DNA of 64,000 nucleotides from [Phialemoniopsis] sp. UDSM-2020. Its lineage: Eukaryota > Ascomycota > Sordariomycetes > Thyridiales > Thyridiaceae. Where the stretch lies: contig JAEILZ010000001.1 of assembly GCA_018873225.1 (NCBI GenBank), forward strand, positions 930,001 through 994,000, given 5' to 3'. The notes below the pieces were generated by a model. The model was not told the DNA's origin, made no database searches, and saw nothing but the letters and a program-made list of their open reading frames with translations. The stretch's first letter is position 1. Each line of letters opens with the position of its first letter. This document shows positions 23,108 to 34,767 of this stretch, in pieces. The position numbers and the translations under genes were made by a program.

Positions 23108-23371
23108 GCGGGCCGGAAGCGTGCTGCTGTTCCCAGAAGATGCAATAGGGAAACCTGGTTACTGGACCAGTGAGCCGCAATGGAATGGCGAATGCAGGAT
23201 TGCGTGGAAACGGCGGGTAAAGGGGTGGGATTGCGGTGGAATTCAATGTCGATGCGGTGGAAGCTTATGAGGGCGGTGGAACCGCTCCAGTTCAGAAATC
23301 AAATTTGCACAGACGGGCATTTGCTCAAGCTAAAGAGGGATTACTCCGCACACCTTTGACACTGACAGCGG

Positions 23372-23384
23372 CACACACACACAC
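23372..23384 (+). repeat. (CA)6 dinucleotide repeat
   Basis: Perfect CA run, complementary to the TG run 21 bases downstream. Confidence 0.85.
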
Positions 23385-23405
23385 CGTACGTCCGTATCTC
23401 CCGTA

Positions 23406-23430
23406 TGTGTGTGTGTGTGTGTGTGTGTGT
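23406..23430 (+). repeat. (TG)12 dinucleotide repeat
   Basis: Perfect TG run of 25 bases in the divergent promoter. Confidence 0.9.
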
Positions 23431-23750
23431 CGTGCGGGGAAACAAAATCCTTTTCCGGTGGAAGCAAAAGTCGGGATCCGCTTTGGCGTCGATCGAGGTA
23501 GCATCGGGCCATGGCAGCACACTAACACGCTTCCCAAAGCTGCCGGATTGAGGATAAGTAGGTAATGAGGGACCAAAGTATGCCGAAGATTTCGGTATTG
23601 TTGTAATCCACTTCTGCCGAACATCGCTGTGCCCTGTCCCCTGAATTCCCCAACCCGCGCCCAAAATTTCAGAGCCACACTCCCATCTGATCTCAAGTGT
23701 TTGTATTGACTTGCTCAGAGAGTGTTCGGGCGTGGTAGACTTTCTTGAAC

Positions 23751-25815
23751 ATGAGTGAAAACGCAGAACTCACAGACGGCGCGTTTGGACGAGAGAAGAA
23801 GACAGCAGGGAGACGCCGAGCCAAGATCGCCTGTCTCAGCTGTAGGCGGAGGAAAGTAAGATGCGACGTTCATCCCCGCGGCAGCCCCTGCACCAACTGC
23901 CGCTTGGACCGCATCGATTGTACTCTCCGTGAAAGAAAGAGGTATGCCAGTCAGCGTCATAAACACAGGACAGTTGTGAAAGACTGACTAGTCATCTAGG
24001 GTTTACGTCTCTAGGAGAAGCCGTCTTGATCAAGAGCAGCTCGCAAACGACCACGACTTGTCTCTTGTAGATGGACCGGAATTGTTCCAGGAACGAAGCC
24101 AAGGCGACGCATGCACGAGCTCATCCTCCCCATGTTCGATTCCGGATGCACGACCAAGCGCGAGACGCTCAGAGTCATTCAATCTGAACACCTTGCCGGA
24201 TCACAACATTCTCATGCTGGACTCGGAGGTACCAAGTACATACAGTCTACCAAGCTTTCTCCATTGCCATCTCGATCATGTCTCGCGGACTGATCTCGAC
24301 GACCTGAAGACGAAAGGATGCTTCACCCTCCCCACGAAAAGTGTCATGGACGAGCTATTCAAATGCTACTTCGACTTCATACACCCGCACTTGCCCATGT
24401 TGGACGAACAGGAGTTCTGGGAGACATACCTGGCCGAGAGGTCAGGACTGCCCAACTTCCATCACATCGATGGCTACAGCATTAGCCTAATCTTGTTTCA
24501 CGCCATGCTTTTCGCAGCGACAACATGCGCCACGATCGGTACCCTGAAAAGAGCTGGGTACAACTCGCGATCCGCGGCTCGAAAGGCTGCATTCGCCAAG
24601 GTGCGCGCGTTGTACGCGTTAGATGTGGAACAAGACAACATGATACTTCTCCAATGTTTGCTCCTCATGTCATACTGGAGAGATGAGTCCAATGAGGAAG
24701 AAGACGCCTGGCACTGGTCAGGGTTGGCGGTCACACTAGCTCTCTCGCTCCGGCTTCAACGAGAGCCGGTGGCCGGGCTCACAGAGAGGCAAAAGACTTT
24801 CCGAAAGCGATGTTGGTGGAGTTGCGTCGTGAGAGACAGGCTCATTGCCCTCTCAGAGCAGCGTTGTCCTAGGATCCTCCCCGACGAGGGTGACATACCC
24901 GCGTTGACCCTGTCGGACTACAATATCGGGCTGAGGTCCAAGTTGAGCGATCTCTCCCCGGGAGAGGAACTGGGCAAGAGGACTGCGCTCTCCATGTTCT
25001 CAATCCAACTGACACGACTCATCCTGAATATTGATAAGGAGCGCCTGGCACATGAGAATTCTCGGGAATCTTCTCAATCGGCTGAAGAGACATGGTCGCG
25101 AAGTCGCCTGGCGACGAATATGGAAGCCATTAGACCGGAGTTGGCTTGCCTAGATCACTGGAAGTCAAATCTCCCTGAAGTCCTGCAATACTCTCCTGGC
25201 AACGATGGGGACGATAGCATACTGCCGTGCATTCTGGCCCATCGTAATGCACTTCATATCTACTTCCAGTAAGTCTTTGCGACTTCTCATTCTTCTGAGC
25301 TAGGTACTGACTCCTCCTATAGCAGGGCTCTCATATCTGTTTGCACGTCACGTTCACAATTTGGCAATCCGTTCGGAAGCAAACTCGACGCTATTACTGG
25401 ACAGTCGACGCGGATGCTGACAAAGCTACGCGACGAGCTGATGGACTACGATGCGCTCCATTACCTTCCCAAGGAATGCCTTGAAATGTCTTATGGAGCG
25501 AGGTCGGTAATGAGCAGGGGTTACGCAACAAGTGACAGCACTCAGCCACCGAGTGACGAGCAACAAACCGAGCGGAAGCAGACGGTGGAGGGTTTGGGTA
25601 GTGAATATCCTGCGAGAAGTGAACTGTCTGACTGGCGCCAGATTGAGAGCTTTGTAGGAGGCGCCTGCTATGATTTCCCTGGTCTCACGGCAGCCGGGTC
25701 AAGTATCGGCACGTCGCATGACCCGACACTGTCGCCGTCAGAGCTGTTCAACTTTGACACTCTGATGTCTACTGAGGCGTTGGAACCACTCAAGGGCTTG
25801 GTAAATGTAGCTTAG
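23751..25815 (+). CDS. Zn2Cys6 transcription factor (cutinase factor 1-like architecture)
   Basis: Exons 23751-23941, 24000-25268 and 25323-25815 give 650 residues. The zinc cluster CLSCRRRKVRC, then C-x2-C-x6-C, sits at about residues 28-57, preceded by a basic RRRAK segment. The middle homology domain starts near 180 (VMDELFKCYFDFIHPHLPMLDEQEF) and continues through CWWSCVVRDRLIALSEQRCPRI. This is the fungal-specific domain of the cutinase-factor/amidase-regulator group. The third exon follows a GTAAGT donor and a TATAG acceptor and restores ALHIYFHRALIS. It is convergent with the CoA ligase (103 bases between stops). With the adjacent ligase and MFS genes it looks like a pathway-specific regulator (inference). 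Confidence 0.9.
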
Positions 25816-25918
25816 TCAATGAGAAGCGCCTGAAAGCGAAGAGTTACAATGAACAAGTTTCTATTGACTTTCTATGAATGCGTTACCCAGGCTGTTTACT
25901 GATTAAAGACAAGCAGAT

Positions 25919-27718
25919 TTACAATCTCGCTCTCGGCTCGACCAGGCGATTCCGTTCCCTGTCTCTCAACAACCTCCTAAGGATCTTGCCACTCGGGCTC
26001 TTGGGTATCTGTGGGAGAAACTCAATCCCACCTCGGAGATGTTTGTGCTTGGACTTGTGCTCCACGACCCAGGCCAGAATTTGCCGCTGTGCTTCTTCGT
26101 AGCTGATGTTGGCGGACTGTTCCAATACCACCAGTGCCTTTGGGGCTTCGCCAGACCGTTCGTTGGGAACCGGAATTACGGCACAATCCGCCACTAGTGG
26201 ATGCGCCAGCAGATGTCCTTCGAGCTCCGCGGGAGCTACCTGGAAGCCAGAGACCTTAATCAGCTCCTTGACACGGTCGACAACGAACAAGTGAGCATCC
26301 TTGGTCTTCGGATGTAGTCGCATCTCGACCTCGTCCCCGGTCCGCAACCAACCATTCGCAAAGGTTTCTCTCGTGGCCTTCTCATTCTTGTAATACCCAA
26401 GCGCAATGTTGGGGCCCTTGACAAAAAGCTCGCCGGGCGTGTTGAGCTCGTGGATCTCGCGCCCTTCAGCGTCGACGATCCGAGCCTCCATGCCGGATAT
26501 GAGACATCCTGCAGCACCGTCATAGACATCTGCCGGATGTGAAGCAATGACACTCGGCGCCTCGGTCATACCGTATCCTTGACCCAAGAGCACCCCCGGG
26601 AAATGCTCCCGGATCTGCGTAGTGAGTTCTTCTGACAAAGGGGCGGCACCACAGAACAGCCTCTTGACGGAGGGTAGGTTGAAGAGTGACGGATCCTTTG
26701 CCGCTGCTGTCTGCTTCACCATTTCGATGAGAATAGGAGGTACGACGTAAAGCAGACTTGCTTGGTACTTCTTGATGGCTTGGACAAAGTTGCCAAGCTC
26801 GAATTTGGACATGACTACCACCGAGTCGCCGCGAAATGCCGGGACGTTGATTCCCAAGACGATTGTGTAGATGTGCGACTGAGGCAAAACACCGATAAGG
26901 ACGTCATGTTGGGAATTGGGTCGGAAGTGCAGCTCAAACAAGGTGTTTTGCAGAATATTTGCGATGATGTTGTAATGCGATATCACGACTCCCTTTGGTG
27001 CGCCGGAAGTGCCAGATGAGTAGCAGATATACGCGGCTTGCTTGCGGCCTTGCCCCTTAGACCATCCTGAAGAAGGTAAAGCAGGGAGGCGACGTCCTGC
27101 CTCAACCAGATCGTGAAGGTTTGGGCACTTGTGGTTTCTCAATGCTGACGGAGGAGTCGAGTGCCCTGGTATGGGAAGGAGAAACACGCTCGACTCGGGG
27201 ATCCCTGCGGTCTTGGCTGCTTGCAGAGCAGTTTCGAGATGGGAGGCACTCGTGAACAAGCATTTTGACTTTGAGTCTTTAAGCTGATAGGCAAGCTCTG
27301 ATGCTTGAAAGGCGGCATTGACTGGAGCGACGACACCGTTTAGGCGATGAATGGCCCATGACAACAGTGGCGTATGGATCTGCGGAATCTTAGTCACAAT
27401 TTCCTAGGCCTAAGCATCCTGGATGAGGTTACTTACATTGTTTACGGCAAAGATGCTGATCACACGATCCCATTCGTCACCCTTCAAATCCTTCACGTGT
27501 AAGTGACTGGCGAGTCCCGCCGCAAGCCACTCTATCCGCTGTTGGATCTGCTTGATGCTGTACGATGTGCCATCGACACTGGAAATGAAAGGGAGAGGAG
27601 CTTCATCGCATTTGCCGGGGCGGTACTGATCGTTGAAAACAAAATCACCTATCGACATATCGTCAGGGATGTCATTGTCATTGAGCTTGGGCGCCCAGGC
27701 CGGCGGGTAGAACACCAT
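25919..27718 (-). CDS. 4-coumarate:CoA ligase-like acyl-CoA synthetase, peroxisomal (PTS1)
   Basis: Exons 27718-27437 and 27379-25919 (56-nt intron) encode 580 residues. ANL adenylating-enzyme motifs are intact: the AMP loop YSSGTSGAPKGV, GYGMTEAPSV, the hinge region GWLRTGDEVEM and VDRVKELIKVSGFQVAPAELE, and the catalytic Lys segment PKSPSGKILRR. The C-terminus is ARL, a functional variant of the PTS1 tripeptide, so import into peroxisomes is likely. The family activates hydroxycinnamic, benzoic or medium-chain acids to CoA thioesters with ATP. It is divergent from the anion symporter across a 499-bp shared promoter. With the upstream feruloyl-esterase-family gene, a hydroxycinnamate is the leading substrate guess; fatty or other aromatic acids remain possible. 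Confidence 0.92.
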
Positions 27719-28217
27719 CTTGGATGTACAGATGCGAGATTTCCTAGCGTGGCATAAGCGTGAATTGGATTGGGAAGTTTTAGGAGAGAGAAGTTCATCC
27801 AGCCAAAATTATTATTTCTATCTGCTCCAAGTCCCTACATCGTGGACAGAAGAGATGTCTAGGACCTCCCCCGAGGCTCGGCAGAATTACCCTCAGCTTC
27901 CACCGGAAGCTGAATCGACTCCACAGTTGCTTGTCCAGGACCCCTTACAACACTGTCTTTTCAGCTCCACCAACAAACCCCTCAACATCGGACCATGTGG
28001 AGTAACCTTGTCACTTGGCAGAACCCCCGCATTCCCCAGACCAAGGGCTGGGGATGCCACCGGAAACCAAAATTGCCCTGGGGATTTTCCACCGGACCAA
28101 CGCGGTGAAGATATAAGGAGTTGTCTGACCGAAAAGATTATGCAGGTTTCTCCGCCAAGGACAACCAAGCAACCACCACAAACAACTCCTGCGGCGATAC
28201 ACTTTGATCCCACGATC
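27719..28217. promoter_or_regulatory. Bidirectional promoter of CoA ligase and MFS genes with three CCACCGGA motifs
   Basis: CCACCGGA occurs three times on the plus strand (27900, 28057 and 28089). The first copy lies in a perfect 6-bp inverted repeat, GCTTCC-ACC-GGAAGC (27896-27910). CGG-containing half-sites in this layout are what Zn2Cys6 regulators bind. A TATAAGG at 28112 lies about 105 bases before the MFS ATG. No transcript evidence. Confidence 0.5.
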
Positions 28218-30208
28218 ATGAGCGAAGAAAAGTCCTCCATGGAGCAGACCGCGGCACCGCACAAGGAGGTGGCGGTAGCCACCACAAGCGAGCTCCCGCC
28301 CGATGTGGCCGCTGTCTTTGAAGAGTTCAAGGGCGCCAGGCACGACAAGCTTATGCGCAAGATGGACTACCATCTGATTCCGATTGTGAGAAACGCTATT
28401 GGCAGTGATTGGTTTTCTGGGATTCTGGAATTGACTCTTTTGTCCTACAGATTGCGGTGTTGTACCTCATGTCGTACATGGACCGGTAAATGCCCAAAGC
28501 CGTGCTCAAATCAGAAGATGGAAACGAGTTGCTAAAGTCAAGACAGTGGAAACATCGGAAACGCAAGGCTCGCGAGTCTCGAAAAGGACTTGCACATGAC
28601 GGGCGACCAGTACAACATTGCCGTCACCTGCTTCTTCGTTACGTACACCGTCTTTGAGGTGCCGGCCAACATGGCTTTGAAGTACCTTTCGCCTCGCGTC
28701 TGGAGTAAGTAGTTGTCTGCAAGGCTTGCCAGGGTTTGTCTGCTGACTTGATTAGTCCCGCTCCTTGCTGTCGTCTGGGGTACCACCATGACCCTCATGG
28801 GAATTGTCCACAACTACCAGGGCCTGTTGGCTGCTCGCTTGTTCCTGGGTGTCACTGAGGCTGGTAAGTCTTCGCGAGATTATTAGCACTGACAGCCTTG
28901 CTCACTGTGATTCAGGTATCTTCCCTGCTTGCGCCTACTACATCACGATCTGGTATACTCGCCACGACGGCATGTACAGGACGGCATTGTTCTATGCCAC
29001 TGCATCTCTCGCGTGAGTGTGTCTTTAAGTTAATTCCGGAATAGAGCTAATGCCGAGATCAGTGGTGCCTTCTCCGGTCTTCTCGCCTACGCAATCACAC
29101 TCATGAACGGACTCGGCAACCTTGCTGGATGGCAATGGATCTTCGTCCTCGAAGGCATCGCTACCGTTGTCGCCGGAGCCATCGCCTACTTCTTCATCCA
29201 CAACAGCCCTGACACAGTCTCGTGGTTGACCGAAGAGGAGAGGACGTACGTCAAGCTCCGCCTCGCGTACGACGGAAACCGATCTGGCATGGGAACCGCG
29301 GAGGAGGGGTCCAAGCGCAGGTACATCAAGGAGGCTTTCTTGTGCCCTCAGGTAAGCAACGCAGCATGCGGGGGGGCATTGATTCATCTCGTCTGACATG
29401 CGATACAGGTCTATCTCGGTGGCTTCATGTTTATGGGTATCGCCGTTGCCACTTATGGCCTGGTGTTTGGTCTGCCTACGATCATTTCCACTCTGGTACG
29501 TTCCAGCTTCAAGACCGGACACTCGAACACTGTCTAACTCGCTATTTCTCAGGGTTACACGGACCGAAAAGCCCAGCTGATGACCATCCCTCCTTACGTC
29601 ACTGCCTGCATCCTGACGATCATCGTTGCGCACTTTTCGGACAAGTGGAAGCAGCGTGGCCAGTTCATCTTCTGGTCCCTGGTCCTGTCGGCTATTGGCT
29701 TTGCCATGGCCATTGCCACCTCGGACAAGCCAGACAAGGCTGCCGTCACATATGCCGGCTGCTTCCTGGCTTGCTGCGGCTTCTTCCCAGCCTTCCCCGG
29801 TTGCATCTCTTGGGTTGCAAACAACGTCGCTGGCCCATACAAGAGGGCCATGGCCTTATCAATCCAGATCGGTATGAACCTTCTCTGTGTGATTCTCACC
29901 ATTTTCTTGTTGTACTAATGTTTGTAAACTCTCCAGCTATTGGTAACTTGGGTGGCATCATTGGCTCTAACATCTATCTCGTCCGGGAGAAGCCGGTCTA
30001 CCATACCGGCTACGGCATCTCGATGGGCTTCATCGGAATCGCCATGCTGGCTACCGTTGCCGGGTATATCTATGTCAACACCTTGAATAAGAAGCGGGAG
30101 AGGTACATCAGCGAGAACGGAGGTGTCGAGGGTGTCATTGAGAAGCACGGAGAAGTCACTCTGACAGAGATGGGCGACAAGAGCTACTTGTTCCGGTACA
30201 CTCTGTAA
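28218..30208 (+). CDS. MFS transporter, anion:cation symporter (allantoate permease/DAL5) family
   Basis: Nine exons give 510 residues: 28218-28385, 28451-28485, 28547-28704, 28756-28863, 28916-29012, 29063-29351, 29409-29495, 29553-29871, 29937-30208. All introns are GT-AG and every phase closes. Motifs include DRGNIGNARLASLEKDL after TM1, ARLFLGVTEAGIFPACAYYI (the TM4 signature of this family), a central loop with HNSPDTVSWLTEEE, and the second half beginning RKAQLMTIPPYV. Twelve membrane helices are expected at the plasma membrane. Relatives import organic anions such as allantoate, nicotinate, quinate-like or phenolic acids by proton symport. Co-regulation with the divergent CoA ligase is likely from the shared promoter. 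Confidence 0.93.
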
Positions 30209-30869
30209 GCCCACAACAGTCAGCTGTACTATTGGCTTGCAAAGTTATCTCAGGGCACGAGTCAACAGTGACACCTCCTAGGCACCAAGCTTTCTCTACG
30301 ACTACTTGACCCTAGTGGACTAGGTATCCTGTTACAATGACAAGCTTATATGAAATACAAATTTCATTGGACAGACACATTTGTACCACCTCAATTGTCA
30401 AGACTCAAAGAAACAAAGAGGGGTTCTCCATGAATAACTTGAAGACTCGAAGAGTAAGCTGTGGAGATGTCGAACGAGACCAAGAACCTGTGACAACTGC
30501 CCCAGTATTCGCCCCACCTCCACATTCGAATTCAACTTCGTCATAGTAAGTTGTAGAGATGAATGTTGCATGGTAGAACCCTTGTTGAGTCAACAGGGCT
30601 CATGCGCAAGTAGTTAACCGACCGCGTTGCCGAAATGTTGACTAGCCGTAAATGGGTAACCGATTTCCCCGGTCGGGCCTTAATCCGGGGTAGGCCCCTC
30701 CTCAACCGCCCGGCCGGATGTCGGGCAACGGCGCCGATCCACTCCTCCTCCCTGAGATCTTATTAAGACCTCCGCATTCCTCAAATTCGACATTCGCTTG
30801 TGTTTCTTCTGATTTGTGGTTTCAATTGAGACTGATGTCCGAGTCTGGCAAACGCTAGTCCACTTGAAC
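30209..30869. other. Intergenic, 660 bp
   Basis: 3' region of the MFS gene and promoter of the DUF1254/DUF1214 gene. A CCGG-rich stretch at about 30670-30720 stands out. No gene supported. Confidence 0.35.
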
Positions 30870-32408
30870 ATGAAGCTTCAAGTCTCTCTGATCCCTGCTG
30901 TCATGACAGCATTCTTCACCTCGAGTCTCGCAACAATGACAGAGTGTCAAGCGAGCTGCGCACAGAACGCCCTGTCTTTTGCCTATGCTGTGAGTCAGAT
31001 CATATGCAACGTCAGAGGCGCATGCTGACTCGATCTAGTATGGCTACCCTTTATATGCGTACGGATTGGCGGTGCGAGGCTTTCCCAATGCAACCACGAA
31101 CACGCTATACCATCAGCGTAACTTGAGCACCGCAGCCGAAAGGTGGCTGGTGCGGGCGAACTCAGACACAGTGTACTCCCAGACTTTCATCGATATATCC
31201 TCTTCGAACCTCGTTCTGACCATTCCCGACTTCGAGGATCGATATTGGATCTGGCCATTCTACGATGCGTAGGTGACCTTGTGATGATGACAGATACTCA
31301 TTTTCTTACATGCGTACTGACATAACTCAGGTATGGGAACGTAGTAGCGAAGATTGGTGCGATAGACTCCAGCAAGCCCGGCAAATACCTCGTCCGCTAT
31401 GACCAGGACAACTTTGGAGTCCAGACGTCCAATGTCGAGGCGCCGTACCAAGCCTACATCAACTTGCCAACGCCCTACGCCATGTCAATGACGCGCATCC
31501 TCGTCAAGGCCGTCCGAGATGACATCAATGAGGTCCGCAAACTGCAAGACAAGCTCTCAATCGAGGCCGTGCGGCGCAAGACGTGTGCCGTGGCTCCAGC
31601 CCTGAACCTGAGCATCTTCACCGATGAAGACTACATGCCCGGAAGCAAGAATACGCTCGAAGAAGGTGTCTTGAAGCTGACGGCCAAGCTCGCTTCCTTC
31701 AACGAGCCCACCGTGCCTCAGGATCGCTCATGGGTCTCCTCACTCCTGAGGAAGGCCGGCATCGACAATGGCAAGTTCACCCAGACGCCGGGGACAAATC
31801 TCAACGCAGCTTCTGCAGCGACAAATAGCTCCGCCTCGGCTTTGCTGTCCCAGCCGGGGTTCCTCCAGAGCCTCGGTGGGAACTGGACGGTCAAGGACCC
31901 CAGCATCATCGGCTACTACGGCAGCTACTACCAGGCGCGCTACCAGATCGCGACGGTCGGGTACCTTGCTCTGACGATCGACGAGGCCGTCTACCCGAGC
32001 TACCGGTATGGCGCAAACAGCAAGATCGGTGCGAATCAGGCCATCATCATGTCCTTCACTGCGAAGCCAAAGGTGGTCGAGAACGGATTCTGGAGTCTGA
32101 CTGCCTACGACGGCACGGGATTCTTGATTCCCAATGACTTGGGACGATACACTCTGGGTGACAGAAACAACCTGACCTTCTCGGAAAGAAGCAGTCTGGA
32201 GGAGGCCGGTACGGACGGACCGTTCCAGATCCTGGTGCAGCCGAGTAACCTTCCACCGCCGGCTAACTGGACTAGCAACTGGCTTCCGGCTCCCAAGGAC
32301 GGAGGAGTTGTCTCGCTGAATTTGAGATTGTATGGTGCTGAGCCGTCAATGACGAATGGGAGCTATGTCTACCCTACGATCGAGATTGTGGATGCAATCA
32401 CTCAATGA
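30870..32408 (+). CDS. Secreted DUF1254/DUF1214 domain protein
   Basis: Exons 30870-30989, 31039-31268 and 31331-32408 give 475 residues. A signal peptide covers about residues 1-25 (MKLQVSLIPAVMTAFFTSSLA). The DUF1254 region follows (YGYPLYAYGLAVRG; VRANSDTVYSQTFIDISS; DRYWIWPFYDAYGNVVAKIG). The C-terminal DUF1214 region has NGFWSLTAYDGTGFLIPN and later NWLPAPKDG. The family is widespread in bacteria and scattered in fungi, with no established enzymatic role. Several Asn-X-Ser/Thr sites fit secretion. The stop is only 66 bases from that of the convergent DUF1365 gene. Family assignment is by remembered motifs; function is open. Confidence 0.88.
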
Positions 32409-32474
32409 TATAGACATTATAGACAGTATCAAATGATACAGGTGTTTGAATACAACCTCCTCGGGGCTCTTCAT

Positions 32475-34390
32475 TTATCCCCAACTTATCAACATCTGTG
32501 TCAGAGACCAGGCACATGCCCACACCATTACGAACCGGATGACATTCGTGGCAAGGGCCAGGACGCCTCCTCGGCCCATGAAGTAGCAATCTATAGCTAA
32601 TTGCTTGAGGGCTGCCAACTGGTACTGCCTTTTCAGTTGTCTTTCCGCGCATGACAGCATGTATGCATCTATCGACGGCATGTTTGTATGTTTGACCCTC
32701 TCTGGAAGAGCTGGACTGCGTGGTTGGTCTTCTACGCTAGGATTGAGGGGAGCTTCATACAGCTTTCGCCTCAAGTGCGCTGCGAATCTCACAAACACAT
32801 AATCAGAAAGACTCCTTGATTGTGTCGCGTGAGCCTTCGTGCGTATGTTGAACAGTAGCGCCGGCTTATTGACCCATATCGATTGACGGTCGAGCTCTGC
32901 AGATAAGGCCTCCAGACTATCTGGGTATCGGATGAAGCGGGAGTAGAAAGCAGGCGTCAACACCCGCACCTCTAAGATGTCGACCTCCTCTGGCGCTGAG
33001 GTATTTGGCGGCAAAATTGTCGTCTCAGTTGTTGACAGAAATCCGTTGGTATAGAACTTCAATGACACTGGTGTTTCAGCCCGAGATATTAGAAACTCGA
33101 GGTAACCCCTGAAGCAAGTCTCCAGTGTTTGCTCCAGAGGTGTCGCATGCCTGCTGAGCGTTCCCATTAGCGGCTCCGGCTGGTCGACCATATGCAGTTT
33201 GCGCCGATAGAGAATGATCAATGCTTCCTTTACGATTCTGGGCAAAGTTGCAAAACCCACCCAGAACCACCTCGATAGGAACACCAGCTTGGTCAGCGAA
33301 TTTAGGGTGGCAGGATCAACTGCCTGTCCCTCAGAAAACAAACGCGCAACGAGCTTCGTATGGCCCTTGGAAGACTTCAAAGTGATGGTGACATCGATGC
33401 CTCGAAACCCGTTCATACCAGGTCCTAGAGGATCGCTGGAGAGGACGGAGTAGTTACCCTTTCTAGAGTTGAACGGTGAAACGTAAAAGTCCTTCTCACG
33501 AGAGCCCGTGATTCGTGGCGACTGATCGGATTTCGCATGTACTGATTCTCGAAGTACAAGATACGGTCGTCTTTCGTCGTACGTGTTGTTCACCTCAAGT
33601 ATCATGGCAGAGAGTGTCTTGTCTGCGGCATAGAGATACCAGAAGGAGACCGGGTTGAAGCTATAACCGGCAAACTTTGCAGCTGTGACGAGATAAGCAT
33701 ACGGATATTCAGCTAGATCGACGCCCTGGTCTCGATTAGAAAAGCTGTAATTACGGGCTAGGAGATGAACCATACCTCGGAACTAAGAAAGTCGTCGAGT
33801 TTGCCTCGTAGACCACGCTTGTTATCGCCTCTCTGCAGGTGGTCTGAGGCATGTACACGGTACCAACTCCGTGTCAAAAGCCGAGACAGTGAGGAGATGA
33901 TGATAGATGTTCGATTTGGTAGCTCTTCAATCTCGACCATCCCGTCCCCCGTCCCCGTATACCCAACTGGGACGCCGACTGTCAGATAAGAATATGAGAA
34001 CGAGTGCTTCTGAGGGAAGAGACGCCTGTGTGTCGTCTTGCATGGAACGAGATAAGGCTTGCTGGGTCCTTGCCAGCCAGGTTCAGCATCCTTTCGACGA
34101 GTGAGGGCGACTGCAAGATAGGTCCCAAATGCTATGATTAGGCAGCTGGCAACTGTCGGTGTGTATTGAAAAGACGTATGTAGGTAGGGTGCAAGGACAA
34201 GTCGATTTAGATAAGTAAAGAGGACAATGTTGAGTAGCAGGTCCGGCTTGGTGCCTACCAGCGTATAATAGCTTCCAGCCGCTGTGAAAACGAGAAGTGA
34301 GAGCAAGTTCTCATCCCAAATCCGCAGTAGCCTTGCGACGGCGGCGTTTGAGGCATGTTTCCACGCCGACTCTTCATAGAGACTCGCCAT
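32475..34390 (-). CDS. DUF1365 family protein with added membrane segments
   Basis: Exons 34390-33776 and 33725-32475 (49-nt intron) encode 621 residues. Residues about 25-95 hold two or three hydrophobic helices (LLSLLVFTAAGSYYTL; NIVLFTYLNRLVLAPYL; VASCLIIAFGTYLAVAL). DUF1365 follows: THRRLFPQKHSFSYSYLTVGV near 120, AGYSFNPVSFWYLYAAD near 230, EVNNTYDERRPYLV, and KDFYVSPFN near 280. A terminal hydrophobic helix ends the protein. In bacteria DUF1365 genes sit beside cyclopropane-fatty-acid synthases and FAD amine-oxidase-like genes; here the same partners are the next three genes. Probable role: a membrane-bound partner or enzyme acting on phospholipid acyl chains (inference from context). 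Confidence 0.9.
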
Positions 34391-34767
34391 GACCAAGCAC
34401 GTCGCAAGCGCAGTCGAAGACAGCTTACTTTGTCAACACAGCAACCTGAACCCCATTATGTAGTTGCGATAAGAGCCGGAGGGCGTAAATAGGCGCCGAT
34501 GTCGTTGGTGGTCTTGGGGAAGTCGTGTCAGATTTTGGAAGTGTGGGGGGCCTGAGTTAATGTACCTCCAGCTGACCAAGCTGGCATCCGAGTCGACTCC
34601 ACAGGACCATAAGCGCAGTTAAACCCGTATAAGAAGTCACTTCACCTTCATCGAACCATGGGTAATAGACGTTCTTATGCGCATTTTTCATACACCAGGG
34701 GTCCAAGTCCAGTAAGGTATAATTTTACATAATGACTTATTGCTGTTATACAGCGATGTTGCAAATC
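34391..34767. other. Short intergenic
   Basis: Promoter of the DUF1365 gene and 3' end of the FAD oxidase gene. Nothing else seen. Confidence 0.35.

Larger units (their letters stand above)
23108..23750. promoter_or_regulatory. Divergent promoter between two Zn2Cys6 regulators
   Basis: 643 bases separate the two start codons. It contains a (CA)6 tract at 23372-23384 and a (TG)12 tract at 23406-23430 that are reverse complements separated by about 20 bases. They could form a hairpin or Z-DNA-prone element between the two genes. No coding sequence seen. Confidence 0.4.

Noticed and set aside
20802..23246. Single uninterrupted 814-codon minus-strand frame as the regulator gene
   Set aside because: It reads through two introns. 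The N-terminal part lacks the first half of the zinc cluster and the C-terminal tail is not family-like. The three-exon model fixes both.
23372..23430. Repeat cluster considered as a CRISPR-like or transposon end
   Set aside because: Simple CA/TG dinucleotide tracts without unit repeats, spacers or target-site duplications.
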